A DNA stretch of 64,000 nt from Nitrospinia bacterium (GTDB lineage: Bacteria; Nitrospinota; Nitrospinia; Nitrospinales; JAJDAT01), in assembly GCA_029261715.1 (NCBI GenBank), contig JAJDAT010000049.1, forward strand, positions 372,001-436,000, given 5' to 3'. The notes under the pieces were generated by a model that saw only the letters and a list, made by a program, of their open reading frames with translations, had not been told where the DNA came from and made no database searches. The position numbers and the translations under genes were made by a program. Position 1 is the first letter of the stretch; each line of letters begins with the position of its first letter. Positions 44,874-52,976 of this stretch are shown here, piece after piece.

Positions 44874-45962
44874 CTATGGTTTTGTTGAATCGACCGTTTT
44901 TTCTTCTGATTGTGAGATAGATTCAACAGATGCAAGTTTAGGGAACCCTACTCTTTGGCCTAACAAAATTTCGCGCTTATTAAATAAAATAATTGCGGCA
45001 GCGGTTGTTTTCTTTGTTGAAAGAATTTGAATTTTGCCAATTATCTCGTTAGGCATTGTTATTTCTTTATTTTGCCAGAATTTTAACCCGCCACTTTGTT
45101 TTTTTCGAGGTTTAACGAAAATATCCAATCGATCCCCAGTGATTAGACCATCTTCGCTTCCTTTATCAATCATAATAATATCGTTTTTACTGGCGAGAGT
45201 GCCTATTTTACTCAAGGCCATAATAATGCCTTCAAAGTTTTGGGTATCGATCTTTTTCTCTCTTATTGTCGCAAAGTTTTGATTTGTTTCTGCAATAAAC
45301 CTGTCTCCAGTTTTTATAGGAGCAAAAGCCTCTCGTATGATTGCTTTATCAGCGAACTGACCTTTTTCTAAAATTTCTATAGTCCCAAGCTTTTTTACTA
45401 AGAAGCCTACGGTTTTTTCTTTAAGTTTAAATATCTTTTTAATGGGTTTGGTCAGATTCAATTCCACGTCATTAGCGGCCATATAATAGGCGTCTGATGA
45501 TCTGTCATAAGATTTTAATTCAAGGTCAAAAAGTTCGTCGTTGACTATCTTGGGAGGAGAGATTTTTTGCTTGGCAGAAAAGAGAGTAAATCTTTGGCCA
45601 ATTTTTAAATCTTCCAAGCCATCTTTTTTTACGTAAATTATTTCCCCATTTCCCAAAATGGTATCAGGTTTGAAACTTTTAATAATAAAGCCTGATTTAG
45701 CAATATCTTTGATAATAAAACCTGATCTTCTTCGAGTCGGCTTTGGGATGGACTCGTTATTTTCTTCATTCTTATTTGGTTTAGTGACTTCTGTTGGGAG
45801 GACAGGCTCTTCAACCGGATATTCTTTTTCTAATGGTTGCGCGGTTGGAATTGGAGGTTCTAGCGAATCTTCAGATGGTTTTGCAAAGGCGGATGCGCAT
45901 AATAAGATAAAACCTAAAGTAAATAGGGTTCCACCTTTGATTAAATTTTCTAACCTAGTCAT
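44874..45962 (-). CDS. Exported protein of unknown function
   Basis: 362 aa. Signal peptide (GGTLFTLGFILLCASAFA), then a Pro/Glu-rich linker (about 30-75). A beta-rich body carries repeated GQRF/GDRF/GDRL turns (LKIGQRFTLFS, IKTGDRFIAET, LITGDRLDIFV), suggesting two or three copies of a FlgT-C-like or LysM-context beta domain. No catalytic motif. Upstream of a cNMP-binding gene on the same strand, 46 bp apart. Confidence 0.65.
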   Translation of the reverse strand: MTRLENLIKGGTLFTLGFILLCASAFAKPSEDSLEPPIPTAQPLEKEYPVEEPVLPTEVTKPNKNEENNESIPKPTRRRSGFIIKDIAKSGFIIKSFKPDTILGNGEIIYVKKDGLEDLKIGQRFTLFSAKQKISPPKIVNDELFDLELKSYDRSSDAYYMAANDVELNLTKPIKKIFKLKEKTVGFLVKKLGTIEILEKGQFADKAIIREAFAPIKTGDRFIAETNQNFATIREKKIDTQNFEGIIMALSKIGTLASKNDIIMIDKGSEDGLITGDRLDIFVKPRKKQSGGLKFWQNKEITMPNEIIGKIQILSTKKTTAAAIILFNKREILLGQRVGFPKLASVESISQSEEKTVDSTKP

Positions 45963-46095
45963 ATAGAGTTAATTTTTTATGAAAATGGTATTTTGTCCAA
46001 TTAGAAACATGATATCAATGATATTAAAGGTTGTAAATGTAATGAATATTAGTTTACTACAATGAAATCGAAAGGTTGGGTGGGTAACTTCGCAC

Positions 46096-46124
46096 TTGAC
46101 ATTAAAAAAGCTCAATGAAATAAT
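46096..46124 (+). promoter_or_regulatory. Promoter for the rpmH operon
   Basis: A perfect -35 TTGACA at 46096-46101, a 17-bp spacer, and AATAAT (5 of 6) at 46119-46124. It sits 78 bp upstream of rpmH in an otherwise gene-free region. No DnaA-box cluster was seen beside it. Confidence 0.75.
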
Positions 46125-46201
46125 CAAAGATTCATTTCGCAACAAAAAGCGGTTGTTTTCCAAGCTTTTTCAATAGTTTTGTTTAAAAGAGGCATAAGGC
46201 A

Positions 46202-46336
46202 ATGAAGAGGACGTTTCAACCTAAAAATTTAAAAAGAAAAAGAGCTCACGGGTATCGTGCCCGAAGAGCAACAGTAGGCGGTCGTAAAGTTTTAGCGCGT
46301 AGAAGGCGTAAAGGTAGAAAACGATTAGCCCTATAA
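46202..46336 (+). CDS. rpmH: 50S ribosomal protein L34
   Basis: 44 aa. The peptide opens [20 protein letters not shown] and continues with [23 protein letters not shown], an L34 sequence of normal length. AGGC lies just upstream of the ATG. The start codon of rnpA follows 4 bp after the stop. Confidence 0.97.
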   Translation: MKRTFQPKNLKRKRAHGYRARRATVGGRKVLARRRRKGRKRLAL

Positions 46337-46340
46337 GAAA

Positions 46341-46679
46341 ATGTCCGAATTTCGGTTCAGAAAAAAAGAGAGGTTGTTGAAGAGAAGCGAGTTTCAAAAC
46401 GTTCTGAACCAAGGCGAAAAAAGACGGGTCAATTCCATCTGTACCGTTTTTTGGGTTGGTAATCAATTTGGTTTGAGGCGGTTGGGAATAATCGCGTCAA
46501 AAAAAGTTGGGAATGCCCCGGCCAGGAATCGGGCTAAGAGGAAAATCCGAGAAGTTTTTCGTTTGAATAAATCAAAATTTAAACCCGCGCTAGATATTGT
46601 CGTCATTTCCGGCAAAGGAGCCGTTGATCTGCCCTTTTCCATTCTGGAAAATAAAATTTCGCGTATTTTACAAGCCTAA
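46341..46679 (+). CDS. rnpA: Ribonuclease P protein component
   Basis: 112 aa. It has the start RKKERLLKRSEFQNVLNQG, the central RRLGIIASKKVGNAPARNRAKRKIREVFR (RNase P signature RNR motif) and the C-terminal helix. It assists the catalytic RNA in tRNA 5' processing. Part of the universal rpmH-rnpA-yidD-yidC-mnmE gene order. Confidence 0.96.
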   Translation: MSEFRFRKKERLLKRSEFQNVLNQGEKRRVNSICTVFWVGNQFGLRRLGIIASKKVGNAPARNRAKRKIREVFRLNKSKFKPALDIVVISGKGAVDLPFSILENKISRILQA

Positions 46680-46742
46680 TTCCTCAAAAACTTGTTTGAG
46701 CTGGATTAGCTATTGGCGAAATTGGCTCATTAAACCAAAACG

Positions 46743-46955
46743 ATGCTAAATCGAATTGCTATTAGAATTTTGCGGATTTATCAAGCATACGTTGCTCCCT
46801 TGTTAATGCCATCCTGCCGGTTTTATCCAAGTTGTTCGGAGTATGCTGTCCAGTCAATTGACCGTTATGGTTTGCTGCGGTCATTGCTCAGAATATTTTA
46901 TAGATTGTCACGATGTCACCCTTATTGCGAGGGCGGACATGATCCTGTTAAGTAA
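46743..46955 (+). CDS. yidD: Membrane protein insertion efficiency factor YidD
   Basis: 70 aa. Typical YidD: IRILRIYQAYVAPLLMPSCRFYPSCSEYAVQSI, three conserved cysteines (SCRFYPSC, CHPYC) and the C-terminal GGHDPV. Assists YidC-dependent insertion. Between rnpA and yidC, as in most bacteria. Confidence 0.95.
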   Translation: MLNRIAIRILRIYQAYVAPLLMPSCRFYPSCSEYAVQSIDRYGLLRSLLRIFYRLSRCHPYCEGGHDPVK

Positions 46956-46973
46956 TTTTTTTGGAGGCTAGAA

Positions 46974-48623
46974 TTGGAAAATAGGGCTTTACTCGCCTTT
47001 GTGCTTTCGTTTGCTTTTTTCGTTTTTTGGGGATTTTTTCTCAACTTAATTGAAGACCCTGAAGAAAAGAAAAAGAGACAGGAACAAAGTGAAATTGCTA
47101 AAAAGCAATCTGGCGTAAAAAAAACAAAAAAGGCTCCATCCAATTTGCCTGCTTCGCCTGTTAAACCTGCTTTAAAAAAAGAAGCGGTTTCTGAAGAAAA
47201 AGTCGAAGAGTCTAAACCTGCTATGGTATTTGCAGGAGAAGAAAAAAAGATTACTGTTGATACGGGATTAACTCAATTTGTTTTTTCCAACCGTGGCGGC
47301 GTCATCGAACAAGTTTTGATGAAAAAGTATAACTTCGAAGGCGAGCCTATTAATGTTGTGAATCAGGTTGAAGGGGCAAAATTACCTCTAACTCTGATTT
47401 CTAATGACGAGTCCGTTAATGAAATTATGCAGAATGCTTTCTATGAAACGTCTGCAGAATACCTTGAGCTAAGCGAATCAGTTCAATCGGCTACTCTAAC
47501 CTTAAAACTTAAACATCAAACAGGTTTAGAGGTCACAAAAAAATTAACTTTTACTCATAATAAATTTTTGGTTCAGGTGGAGACCGAAGTGTCGTCCTCA
47601 GCCAAGAATTTAACGTATTCGATTTTATGGGGACCGGGATTGGGTGGCGAATTGGCTTCCCATACCGACTATTTTGTTTTTGCCGGAGCCACTACTTTAA
47701 TAAATGGCGAGCGTTTAGAAACTAATGCAGAGGACGTCTCTGGAGTATTGGAACATAAAGGGACATTAGATTGGACTGCTTTCCAGAATAAGTACTTTGC
47801 CGCAGCTTTGGTTCCGGAGAAAGGTGTTGATTACGCCGAGACCTATAAAATCGACGACCAGTTATATGTAGGGCTGTCTTTACAAACGGTAAAATCAGCG
47901 GCTTCTTCCTCAATCTTGTTATATGTCGGGACCAAAGAAGTTTTTCTGTTAGAGGCGGCAGGGCATAAGCTAAATCGTCTTATGGATTATGGTTGGCTAG
48001 GAAACAAATTTGCGTTTTTAGTTAAACCTTTGCTAAAAGTCCTCGCATTTTTCTACGATGTTTTTGGAAATTATGGTTGGGCTATTATCTTTCTGACGAT
48101 AGTCATCAAAATTATATTTTTCCCGCTTACGCATAAAAGTTTTAAATCGATGAAGGGCCTGCAAAAAATCCAACCCTACGTCAAAGTGATTCAAGAGCGG
48201 AATAAAGATAATCGTCAAAAGATGAACGAGGAAATGATTGAGCTATACAAAAAGCATCAGGTTAATCCATTAGGCGGCTGTTTGCCGATGCTTTTACAAA
48301 TTCCCGTGTTTATCTCTCTCTATCACGCCCTGTTTTTTTCCATCGAATTGCGCGGCGCTCCGTTTATGGGGTGGATCACGGATCTTTCGGTAGCGGACCC
48401 TTATTATGTTACTCCGGTTTTGATGGGCGTGACCATGTTTTTACAGCAAAAAATGACTCCATCTGTTGGCGACCCGGTTCAACAAAAAATAATGTTGATG
48501 TTGCCAATTGTGTTTACTTTCTTATTTGTTACATTTCCCGCCGGCTTAGTTATTTATTGGACTATAAATAATCTTTTGACTATTGCCCAACAGTATTATA
48601 TTTACAAAGTTGCGAAAGATTGA
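46974..48623 (+). CDS. yidC: Membrane protein insertase YidC
   Basis: 549 aa, the Gram-negative form. A TM1 anchor (LAFVLSFAFFVFWGFFLNL), a charged linker, a large periplasmic beta domain (about 80-340) and the conserved five-helix insertase core (starting YDVFGNYGWAIIFLTIVIKIIFFPLTHKS). The TTG start is supported by GGAGG seven bases upstream. The core motif GGCLPMLLQIPVFISLYHAL is present. Confidence 0.96.
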   Translation: MENRALLAFVLSFAFFVFWGFFLNLIEDPEEKKKRQEQSEIAKKQSGVKKTKKAPSNLPASPVKPALKKEAVSEEKVEESKPAMVFAGEEKKITVDTGLTQFVFSNRGGVIEQVLMKKYNFEGEPINVVNQVEGAKLPLTLISNDESVNEIMQNAFYETSAEYLELSESVQSATLTLKLKHQTGLEVTKKLTFTHNKFLVQVETEVSSSAKNLTYSILWGPGLGGELASHTDYFVFAGATTLINGERLETNAEDVSGVLEHKGTLDWTAFQNKYFAAALVPEKGVDYAETYKIDDQLYVGLSLQTVKSAASSSILLYVGTKEVFLLEAAGHKLNRLMDYGWLGNKFAFLVKPLLKVLAFFYDVFGNYGWAIIFLTIVIKIIFFPLTHKSFKSMKGLQKIQPYVKVIQERNKDNRQKMNEEMIELYKKHQVNPLGGCLPMLLQIPVFISLYHALFFSIELRGAPFMGWITDLSVADPYYVTPVLMGVTMFLQQKMTPSVGDPVQQKIMLMLPIVFTFLFVTFPAGLVIYWTINNLLTIAQQYYIYKVAKD

Positions 48624-48701
48624 TCCAAGGAAATCCTTAAGGATTGTCCACTCGATGAGCGTTGCCTTTAGAAGGTATAAGTCGCCTTGAAGGTCTAACC
48701 A

Positions 48702-50084
48702 ATGGATAAGACTAACGAAACAATAGCCGCTATTGCAACTCCGCCTGGAGCGGGAGGAATCGCCGTAGTAAGGTTAAGCGGTTCTCAATCAAAAAACATC
48801 GTCGCTAAATTGTTTCGCTCGTTAGTTGAGCCTGATCTTTGGAAACCGAGAACGGCCTACTTTGGAAGAATCTTTGATCCCGATAGTAAAGGTGATATAG
48901 ACGAAGTATTAGTCACTTGGTTTAAAGCTCCAAAAAGTTTTACCGCAGAAGATATTATCGAAATATCGTCGCATGGCGGCGTCTATGTAACATCGCGAAT
49001 CCTACAATTAGTTCTTCATCATGGAGCGCGTTTGGCCGAACCGGGTGAGTTTACGAAACGCGCTTTTTTAAACGGTCGACTAGATTTGTCACAGGCGGAA
49101 GCCGTGTCCGATCTCATCAACGCTTGTTCTGAAAAATCCCTTCAAATAGCGTTAAGCCAGCTACGCGGTAACCTATCCCAAAGCGTTAACGAAATTTATC
49201 AAGAATTGGTCGAGGTGTTGTCGCAAGTGGAAACGGCGATAGACTTTCCCGAGGAAGGTCTAGAGTTTGAGGTAAGAAAACAACTCATCGACAAAGTTCA
49301 AAAAGTAGGAGACAAATTAGACAGCTTAATTCGATCATTCGATCAAGGAAAGATATTTAGAGAAGGCGCGAGGATAGCTTTAACGGGCAAACCCAATGTT
49401 GGCAAGTCGAGTTTATTAAATACTTTGTTAAAAGAAGACCGCGCAATTGTTACTTCCATTCCAGGCACGACGCGAGATTCTCTGGAAGAGCGAATTCGAA
49501 TTAAGGATATTCACGCTTGTATTACAGATACGGCGGGTTTTAGATCTAACCCCGATGCGATTGAACAAGAGGGGATTAATCGCGCGCGCGAGGTTTTAGA
49601 AAACGCAGATTTGGTTTTAGCTGTTTTTGACGGTTCAAATTCGTTAGACGATAACGATGAATTGGTGATGAAAGAAGTTGGAACCCTGCCAAAAATTACT
49701 TTGATAAATAAATCAGATTTGGAAAGTGGATTGGATCAAACTCAATTTCCAGAAGCGTTTTCTAAATCGACAATTCTAAAAGTTTCCGCAAAGGATCAAT
49801 CTGGAATTGAAGAGTTGTTTGACGAGATATATAAAAAAGTAGTGAGCGATAAAGCGGTAGCCGGAGAATCCAACATTATTGTGCGAGAACGCCACCGAGA
49901 TCAATTGCGTCGCGCATTTGAGTCGTTAAAAATAGTTTGCGACACGTTAGGAAATAATCTTTCTGAAGAATTCATAGCGGTCGATATAAACTCTGCCCTG
50001 GACTGCTTAGGAACTATCATCGGCAAAACCTTCCAAGAAGACCTTCTTCATCAAATATTTAACGATTTTTGTATTGGAAAATAA
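48702..50084 (+). CDS. mnmE: tRNA modification GTPase MnmE
   Basis: 460 aa. N-terminal folate-binding domain (TIAAIATPPGAGGIAVVRLSG), a helical domain, and an inserted G domain with GKPNVGKSSLLN (G1), TTRDSLEE (G2), DTAGF (G3) and NKSD (G4). The C-terminal catalytic motif is FCIGK. With MnmG it modifies wobble uridine 34. The usual partner mnmG is not in the window. Confidence 0.97.
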   Translation: MDKTNETIAAIATPPGAGGIAVVRLSGSQSKNIVAKLFRSLVEPDLWKPRTAYFGRIFDPDSKGDIDEVLVTWFKAPKSFTAEDIIEISSHGGVYVTSRILQLVLHHGARLAEPGEFTKRAFLNGRLDLSQAEAVSDLINACSEKSLQIALSQLRGNLSQSVNEIYQELVEVLSQVETAIDFPEEGLEFEVRKQLIDKVQKVGDKLDSLIRSFDQGKIFREGARIALTGKPNVGKSSLLNTLLKEDRAIVTSIPGTTRDSLEERIRIKDIHACITDTAGFRSNPDAIEQEGINRAREVLENADLVLAVFDGSNSLDDNDELVMKEVGTLPKITLINKSDLESGLDQTQFPEAFSKSTILKVSAKDQSGIEELFDEIYKKVVSDKAVAGESNIIVRERHRDQLRRAFESLKIVCDTLGNNLSEEFIAVDINSALDCLGTIIGKTFQEDLLHQIFNDFCIGK

Positions 50085-50310
50085 AAGGCGTTAACAACCT
50101 TATTTTCTAAACTTCCTTTTCTAATTCTTATCTTTTTCAGTTTTAAAACTAAAAAACTAATAAGATAAAATGTAAGATTACTTATATTTTTTGTTGACAA
50201 TTTATATAAGTTTTATTACTATTTAGTGATGGCAAATAAAAAAACTTTCAAAGTTTAGAAACTGGTTTATTAATAAAAACGTTAAGTAAAAGCAGTCTAA
50301 GTTTAGATGG

Positions 50311-50360
50311 CTCCCCACGCGCGTCATTCTGACGACCATCGGGAGGAAGAATCTCGCCTC
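50311..50360 (+). repeat. Degenerate dispersed repeat, copy A
   Basis: Core GTCATTCTGACGACC with GAAGAATCTCGCCT downstream. It matches copy B at about 32 of 41 positions, the differences being mostly C/T and G/A transitions. It resembles the GTCATTCTGA..GAAGAATCT intergenic repeats found in many bacterial genomes. Confidence 0.6.
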
Positions 50361-50470
50361 GATTCAATAAAATTAATTCCTTTTTTGATTCTGAAAAATC
50401 CCACAATTTTATCTAAGCGAGTGCCTCGTATTGTGTGTTAATTAGGGAAAACTAGAATTACAGAGTCCCT

Positions 50471-50542
50471 TTTGTGTGTCGTTCTGATGACTATCAAGAG
50501 GAAGAATTTAGCCTTGGACTTTTGTTTTTAATCAGTTCCTTG
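50471..50542 (+). repeat. Degenerate dispersed repeat, copy B
   Basis: Core GTCGTTCTGATGACT...GAAGAATTTAGCCT aligned to copy A (160-bp period), extending to AATCAGTTCCTTG at 50530-50542. That 13-mer recurs exactly in copy C. Confidence 0.6.
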
Positions 50543-50629
50543 AAAGCAACTTCAACACAAAACAATCTAACAAAAAATAAAATGAGTTTAGAAGAAAAAA
50601 CTCACTAGATAGAGAAAGGCAGTAGTGTT

Positions 50630-50860
50630 ATGAGTGATAAGCATTATGGTCATTTTGACCTGACCAAACGTGAGTTTTTTGCGGTAATGGCTATGAAGGG
50701 ACTTTGCGCAAGCGGTAAATTAAGTATAGGAGCCTATATGACGACAGCCTCCACCGCTGTAAAACAAGCCGACGCCTTAATGAGAGAACTAGAAAAAAAG
50801 CCTGAAGAAGAACGCCCAGAACACAAACACAAACATAAGCATCATCACCACGGTAAATAG
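50630..50860 (+). CDS. Small protein with a His-rich metal-binding tail
   Basis: 76 aa. The N-terminal half (FDLTKREFFAVMAMKGLCASG, then ADALMREL) resembles small phage-associated proteins of the LRDYFAAKAM...ADAML type. The C-terminus is a His/Lys run (HKHKHKHHHH) typical of nickel, zinc or cobalt binding. An AAAGG site lies about 15 nt upstream. It sits downstream of the dispersed repeats, in the most accessory-looking part of the window. No function can be assigned. Confidence 0.65.
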   Translation: MSDKHYGHFDLTKREFFAVMAMKGLCASGKLSIGAYMTTASTAVKQADALMRELEKKPEEERPEHKHKHKHHHHGK

Positions 50861-50995
50861 GTGGAATCTGATTTCATTATTTGAAAATATTGATTTCTTA
50901 TACCTCTTAGGGCAAGTTCATTCGATGAATTTGATAAAAGTACTCAATTCTCAAAAGATTTTAGTAAAGCATTTTTAAAAGATCTCATAAAATAG

Positions 50996-51026
50996 CAAAA
51001 AGGAGGCTGGGTTTTCCCGACCTCCC
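50996..51026 (-). terminator. Intrinsic terminator of the 21-aa peptide gene
   Basis: On the minus strand, GGAGGTCGGG pairs with CCCAGCCTCC (one mismatch, one G-U; loop of four) and runs into TTTTT. It lies 17 bp past the stop of the 21-codon frame and serves no other gene. Confidence 0.85.
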
Positions 51027-51042
51027 ATGATTTAGCTAACTG

Positions 51043-51108
51043 CTAGAAATATTCCCACAGCGTTGCTAGAGTTTGAATCAAGGTTAAAAACAGCATGATC
51101 CAACCCAT
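51043..51108 (-). CDS. 21-aa hydrophobic peptide
   Basis: ATG at 51108, TAG at 51045-51043. The peptide begins MGWIMLFLTLIQTLATLW and ends EYF: a single short membrane helix. AAAGGAT lies about 9 nt upstream of the ATG. A GGCTTT/AAAGCC stem-loop (51127-51143) precedes the ribosome site, and a strong terminator follows. This is a complete small transcription unit, divergent from the aldo/keto reductase gene. Size and layout recall type I toxins or other regulatory membrane peptides; it could instead be an sRNA with a chance frame. Confidence 0.55.
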   Translation of the reverse strand: MGWIMLFLTLIQTLATLWEYF

Positions 51109-51209
51109 AACGATTTATCCTTTCTGGGCTTTTACCCAAAGCCGATTGGACGCCAAGGTCGTCATATTATTAATTAGGTTTCATTGAGCGCATTTTTCAA
51201 CAAAAAATC

Positions 51210-52166
51210 ATGAAAAAAAGAAATCTTGGATCAAGCGATTTAAAAGTTTCCCAATTAGGTTTGGGATGTATGGCAATGTCAGAGTTTTATGGCCCCAGCG
51301 ATCAAAAAGAATGTGTTGAAGTTCTGCATCGAGCGTTGGAATTAGGAATTAACTTTTTTGATACAGCCGATGCTTATGGTTCCGGGCGTAATGAAGAGTT
51401 ATTGCGACAAGCCTTTGAAAGCTCTAGTGAAGAAATTGTTGTAGCGACTAAATTCGGTATCGTTCGCGATTCGGACGGCGGTATTTCTGGGAGGAACGGT
51501 AAACCGGAATACGTTAAAGAAGCCTGTGACGCTAGCTTAAAACGATTAGGAAAAGAAACAATCGATCTCTATTATCTTCATCGCGTAGATCCAGAAGTTC
51601 CGATTGAAGAGACGGTAGGAGCTATGGGCGATCTTGTGAAGGCTGGCAAAGTTCGTTATATAGGGCTTAGCGAGGTTGACGGAGATACTTTACGTAAAGC
51701 CCATCAAGAATACTCGATAACTGCATTGCAAAACGAATTCTCTGTTTGGTCACGAGAACCGGAAATCGACACGCTTCCGGTTTGCCGGGAATTAAATATA
51801 GGATTGGTTGCTTACAGTCCGCTGGGTAGAGGTTTTCTTGCAGGAGCTTTTTCCGAGCGTAATGATTTAGCTAAAGACGATCGACGCCTTAATTTGCCGC
51901 GTTTCGAAAAAGACGCTTTGGAGAGAAATAACAAGTTTATAGAAACTCTAAAAGAAATTGCCTCTGGGAAATCCGCGACTCCAGCCCAAATTTGCTTGGC
52001 TTATCTTTTTCAACAAGGTGGAGATATATTTCCAATTCCCGGAACGAGAAAAATTTCTCGGCTTGAAGAAAATTTCGCTGCCTTCAATGTAAAACTTTCG
52101 GAAGAAGAGCTAAGACTTATTAACGATCGTTTACCTATTGGCTCGACTATAGGGACTCGATACTAA
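51210..52166 (+). CDS. Aldo/keto reductase
   Basis: 318 aa TIM-barrel oxidoreductase. Catalytic tetrad: Asp in FFDTADAYG, the Tyr just after it (AYGSGRNE), Lys in VVATKFG and His in YYLHRVD. NADPH-binding end IPGTRKISRLEENF. It reduces aldehydes or ketones with NADPH in the cytosol; substrate not predictable. Closest in pattern to the GLGCMAMSEFYG group common in proteobacteria. Its stop lies 3 bp before dispersed repeat C. Confidence 0.93.
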   Translation: MKKRNLGSSDLKVSQLGLGCMAMSEFYGPSDQKECVEVLHRALELGINFFDTADAYGSGRNEELLRQAFESSSEEIVVATKFGIVRDSDGGISGRNGKPEYVKEACDASLKRLGKETIDLYYLHRVDPEVPIEETVGAMGDLVKAGKVRYIGLSEVDGDTLRKAHQEYSITALQNEFSVWSREPEIDTLPVCRELNIGLVAYSPLGRGFLAGAFSERNDLAKDDRRLNLPRFEKDALERNNKFIETLKEIASGKSATPAQICLAYLFQQGGDIFPIPGTRKISRLEENFAAFNVKLSEEELRLINDRLPIGSTIGTRY

Positions 52167-52168
52167 TC

Positions 52169-52232
52169 CAAGGAACTGATTACCTAGATCCTTCACTTTC
52201 AGACTCATAGTCTGTTCGTTTAAGGATGACGT
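52169..52232 (-). repeat. Degenerate dispersed repeat, copy C (inverted)
   Basis: Reverse complement reads CACGTCATCCTTAAAC, then an inner inverted repeat CAGACT/AGTCTG, then GTGAAGGATCTAGG and AATCAGTTCCTTG. The last 13 bases are identical to the end of copy B. It lies immediately after the aldo/keto reductase stop. Confidence 0.5.
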
Positions 52233-52275
52233 GATATGTACGAGTTGGTTACGCGACGTTCTATTTTCAAGAAAC

Positions 52276-52298
52276 CGTTGATTTTAGTTTAATCAACG
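52276..52298. terminator. Weak hairpin between convergent genes
   Basis: CGTTGATT pairs perfectly with AATCAACG around a 7-nt loop, between the convergent aldo/keto reductase and GNAT genes. No T-run follows, so termination activity is uncertain. Confidence 0.4.
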
Positions 52299-52318
52299 AG
52301 GGGAATTAGTTATTTGCT

Positions 52319-52759
52319 CTATATTGATAAATTATAATGATAAAAGGTATCGTCTTTTTTATACCCCATTGCTTCGTAAAGTTTTTGAGCGGGACTGTTG
52401 GAAAATTGAGTTGCTAGTGATAACCGAATAGCTCCAGTTTTGCGAGCATGTTCTTTTGCGGCTTCCATCAATTGTTTGGCCACGTTTTTCCTTCTATAAG
52501 ATTCAATAACAAATAGATCGTTTAAGATCCAAATGGGTTTCATTGACACTGATGAAAAACTTGGATAAAGCTGCGTAAACCCAGCCATTTGTTCACCATC
52601 TATTGCTGTAATAATTACTGAATCTTGGTTCTCTAAGCGTTCTTTAATAAATGCGGTAGCGCGTTCAACATCTGAAGATTGTTCGTAAAATACTCGATAT
52701 TGGTTGAGTAATATTGAGAGTTGAGATAGGTCTTTAGAATCCGCCAAACGTATCTTCAT
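52319..52759 (-). CDS. GNAT-family N-acetyltransferase
   Basis: 146 aa single GNAT domain. Acetyl-CoA-binding motif A is LFVIESYRRKNVAKQLM (Q/RxxGxG-type loop in a variant form) and motif B is NSPAQKLYEAMGYKKDDTFYHY. The acceptor is unknown. Monocistronic on the minus strand. Confidence 0.9.
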   Translation of the reverse strand: MKIRLADSKDLSQLSILLNQYRVFYEQSSDVERATAFIKERLENQDSVIITAIDGEQMAGFTQLYPSFSSVSMKPIWILNDLFVIESYRRKNVAKQLMEAAKEHARKTGAIRLSLATQFSNSPAQKLYEAMGYKKDDTFYHYNLSI

Positions 52760-52976
52760 TTTTTATCCTTATCAGCGTAAACAAACCAAAACTAAAAAGA
52801 TTTTTTAGTACGGACTTTTAATATTCAATTCGTATCTAGAGAGACTGTTAATTATCGCCGAGGTGGTGGTCTTCTAGTCCAAAAAATGGGGAACACTTCG
52901 CAGGAGCATTTGTCTGGAACATGATTTAATTAGGCTTTAGATTTAGCAAATGGATATGTTCTGGTATGTTTTTTTG

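Larger units (their letters stand above)
50085..50629. other. Gene-free region with degenerate repeats and a candidate promoter
   Basis: 545 bp between mnmE and the His-tailed gene. It contains a TTGACA (50194-50199), 17-bp spacer, TACTAT candidate promoter; then AAACTTT-C-AAAGTTT, a 7-bp inverted repeat; then two copies of a degenerate repeat (listed separately). An 8-codon frame MSLEEKTH ends just before the next gene and is of doubtful meaning. Confidence 0.45.

Noticed and set aside
45969-46163. 64-codon minus-strand frame upstream of rpmH
   Set aside because: It overlaps the rpmH promoter and has no initiation signal or recognisable protein features.
48632-48645. 14-bp palindrome AATCCTTAAGGATT between yidC and mnmE
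   Set aside because: No loop and no T-run, so not a terminator; a single palindrome in AT-rich DNA is not strong evidence of an operator.
50240-50450. Possible CRISPR-like repeats after mnmE
   Set aside because: Only two degenerate copies 160 bp apart, with no regular spacer and no cas gene.
52760-52976. 24-codon minus-strand frame (MFQTNAPAKCSPFFGLEDH) between GNAT and MlaA genes
   Set aside because: No ribosome site and no hydrophobic or domain signature.
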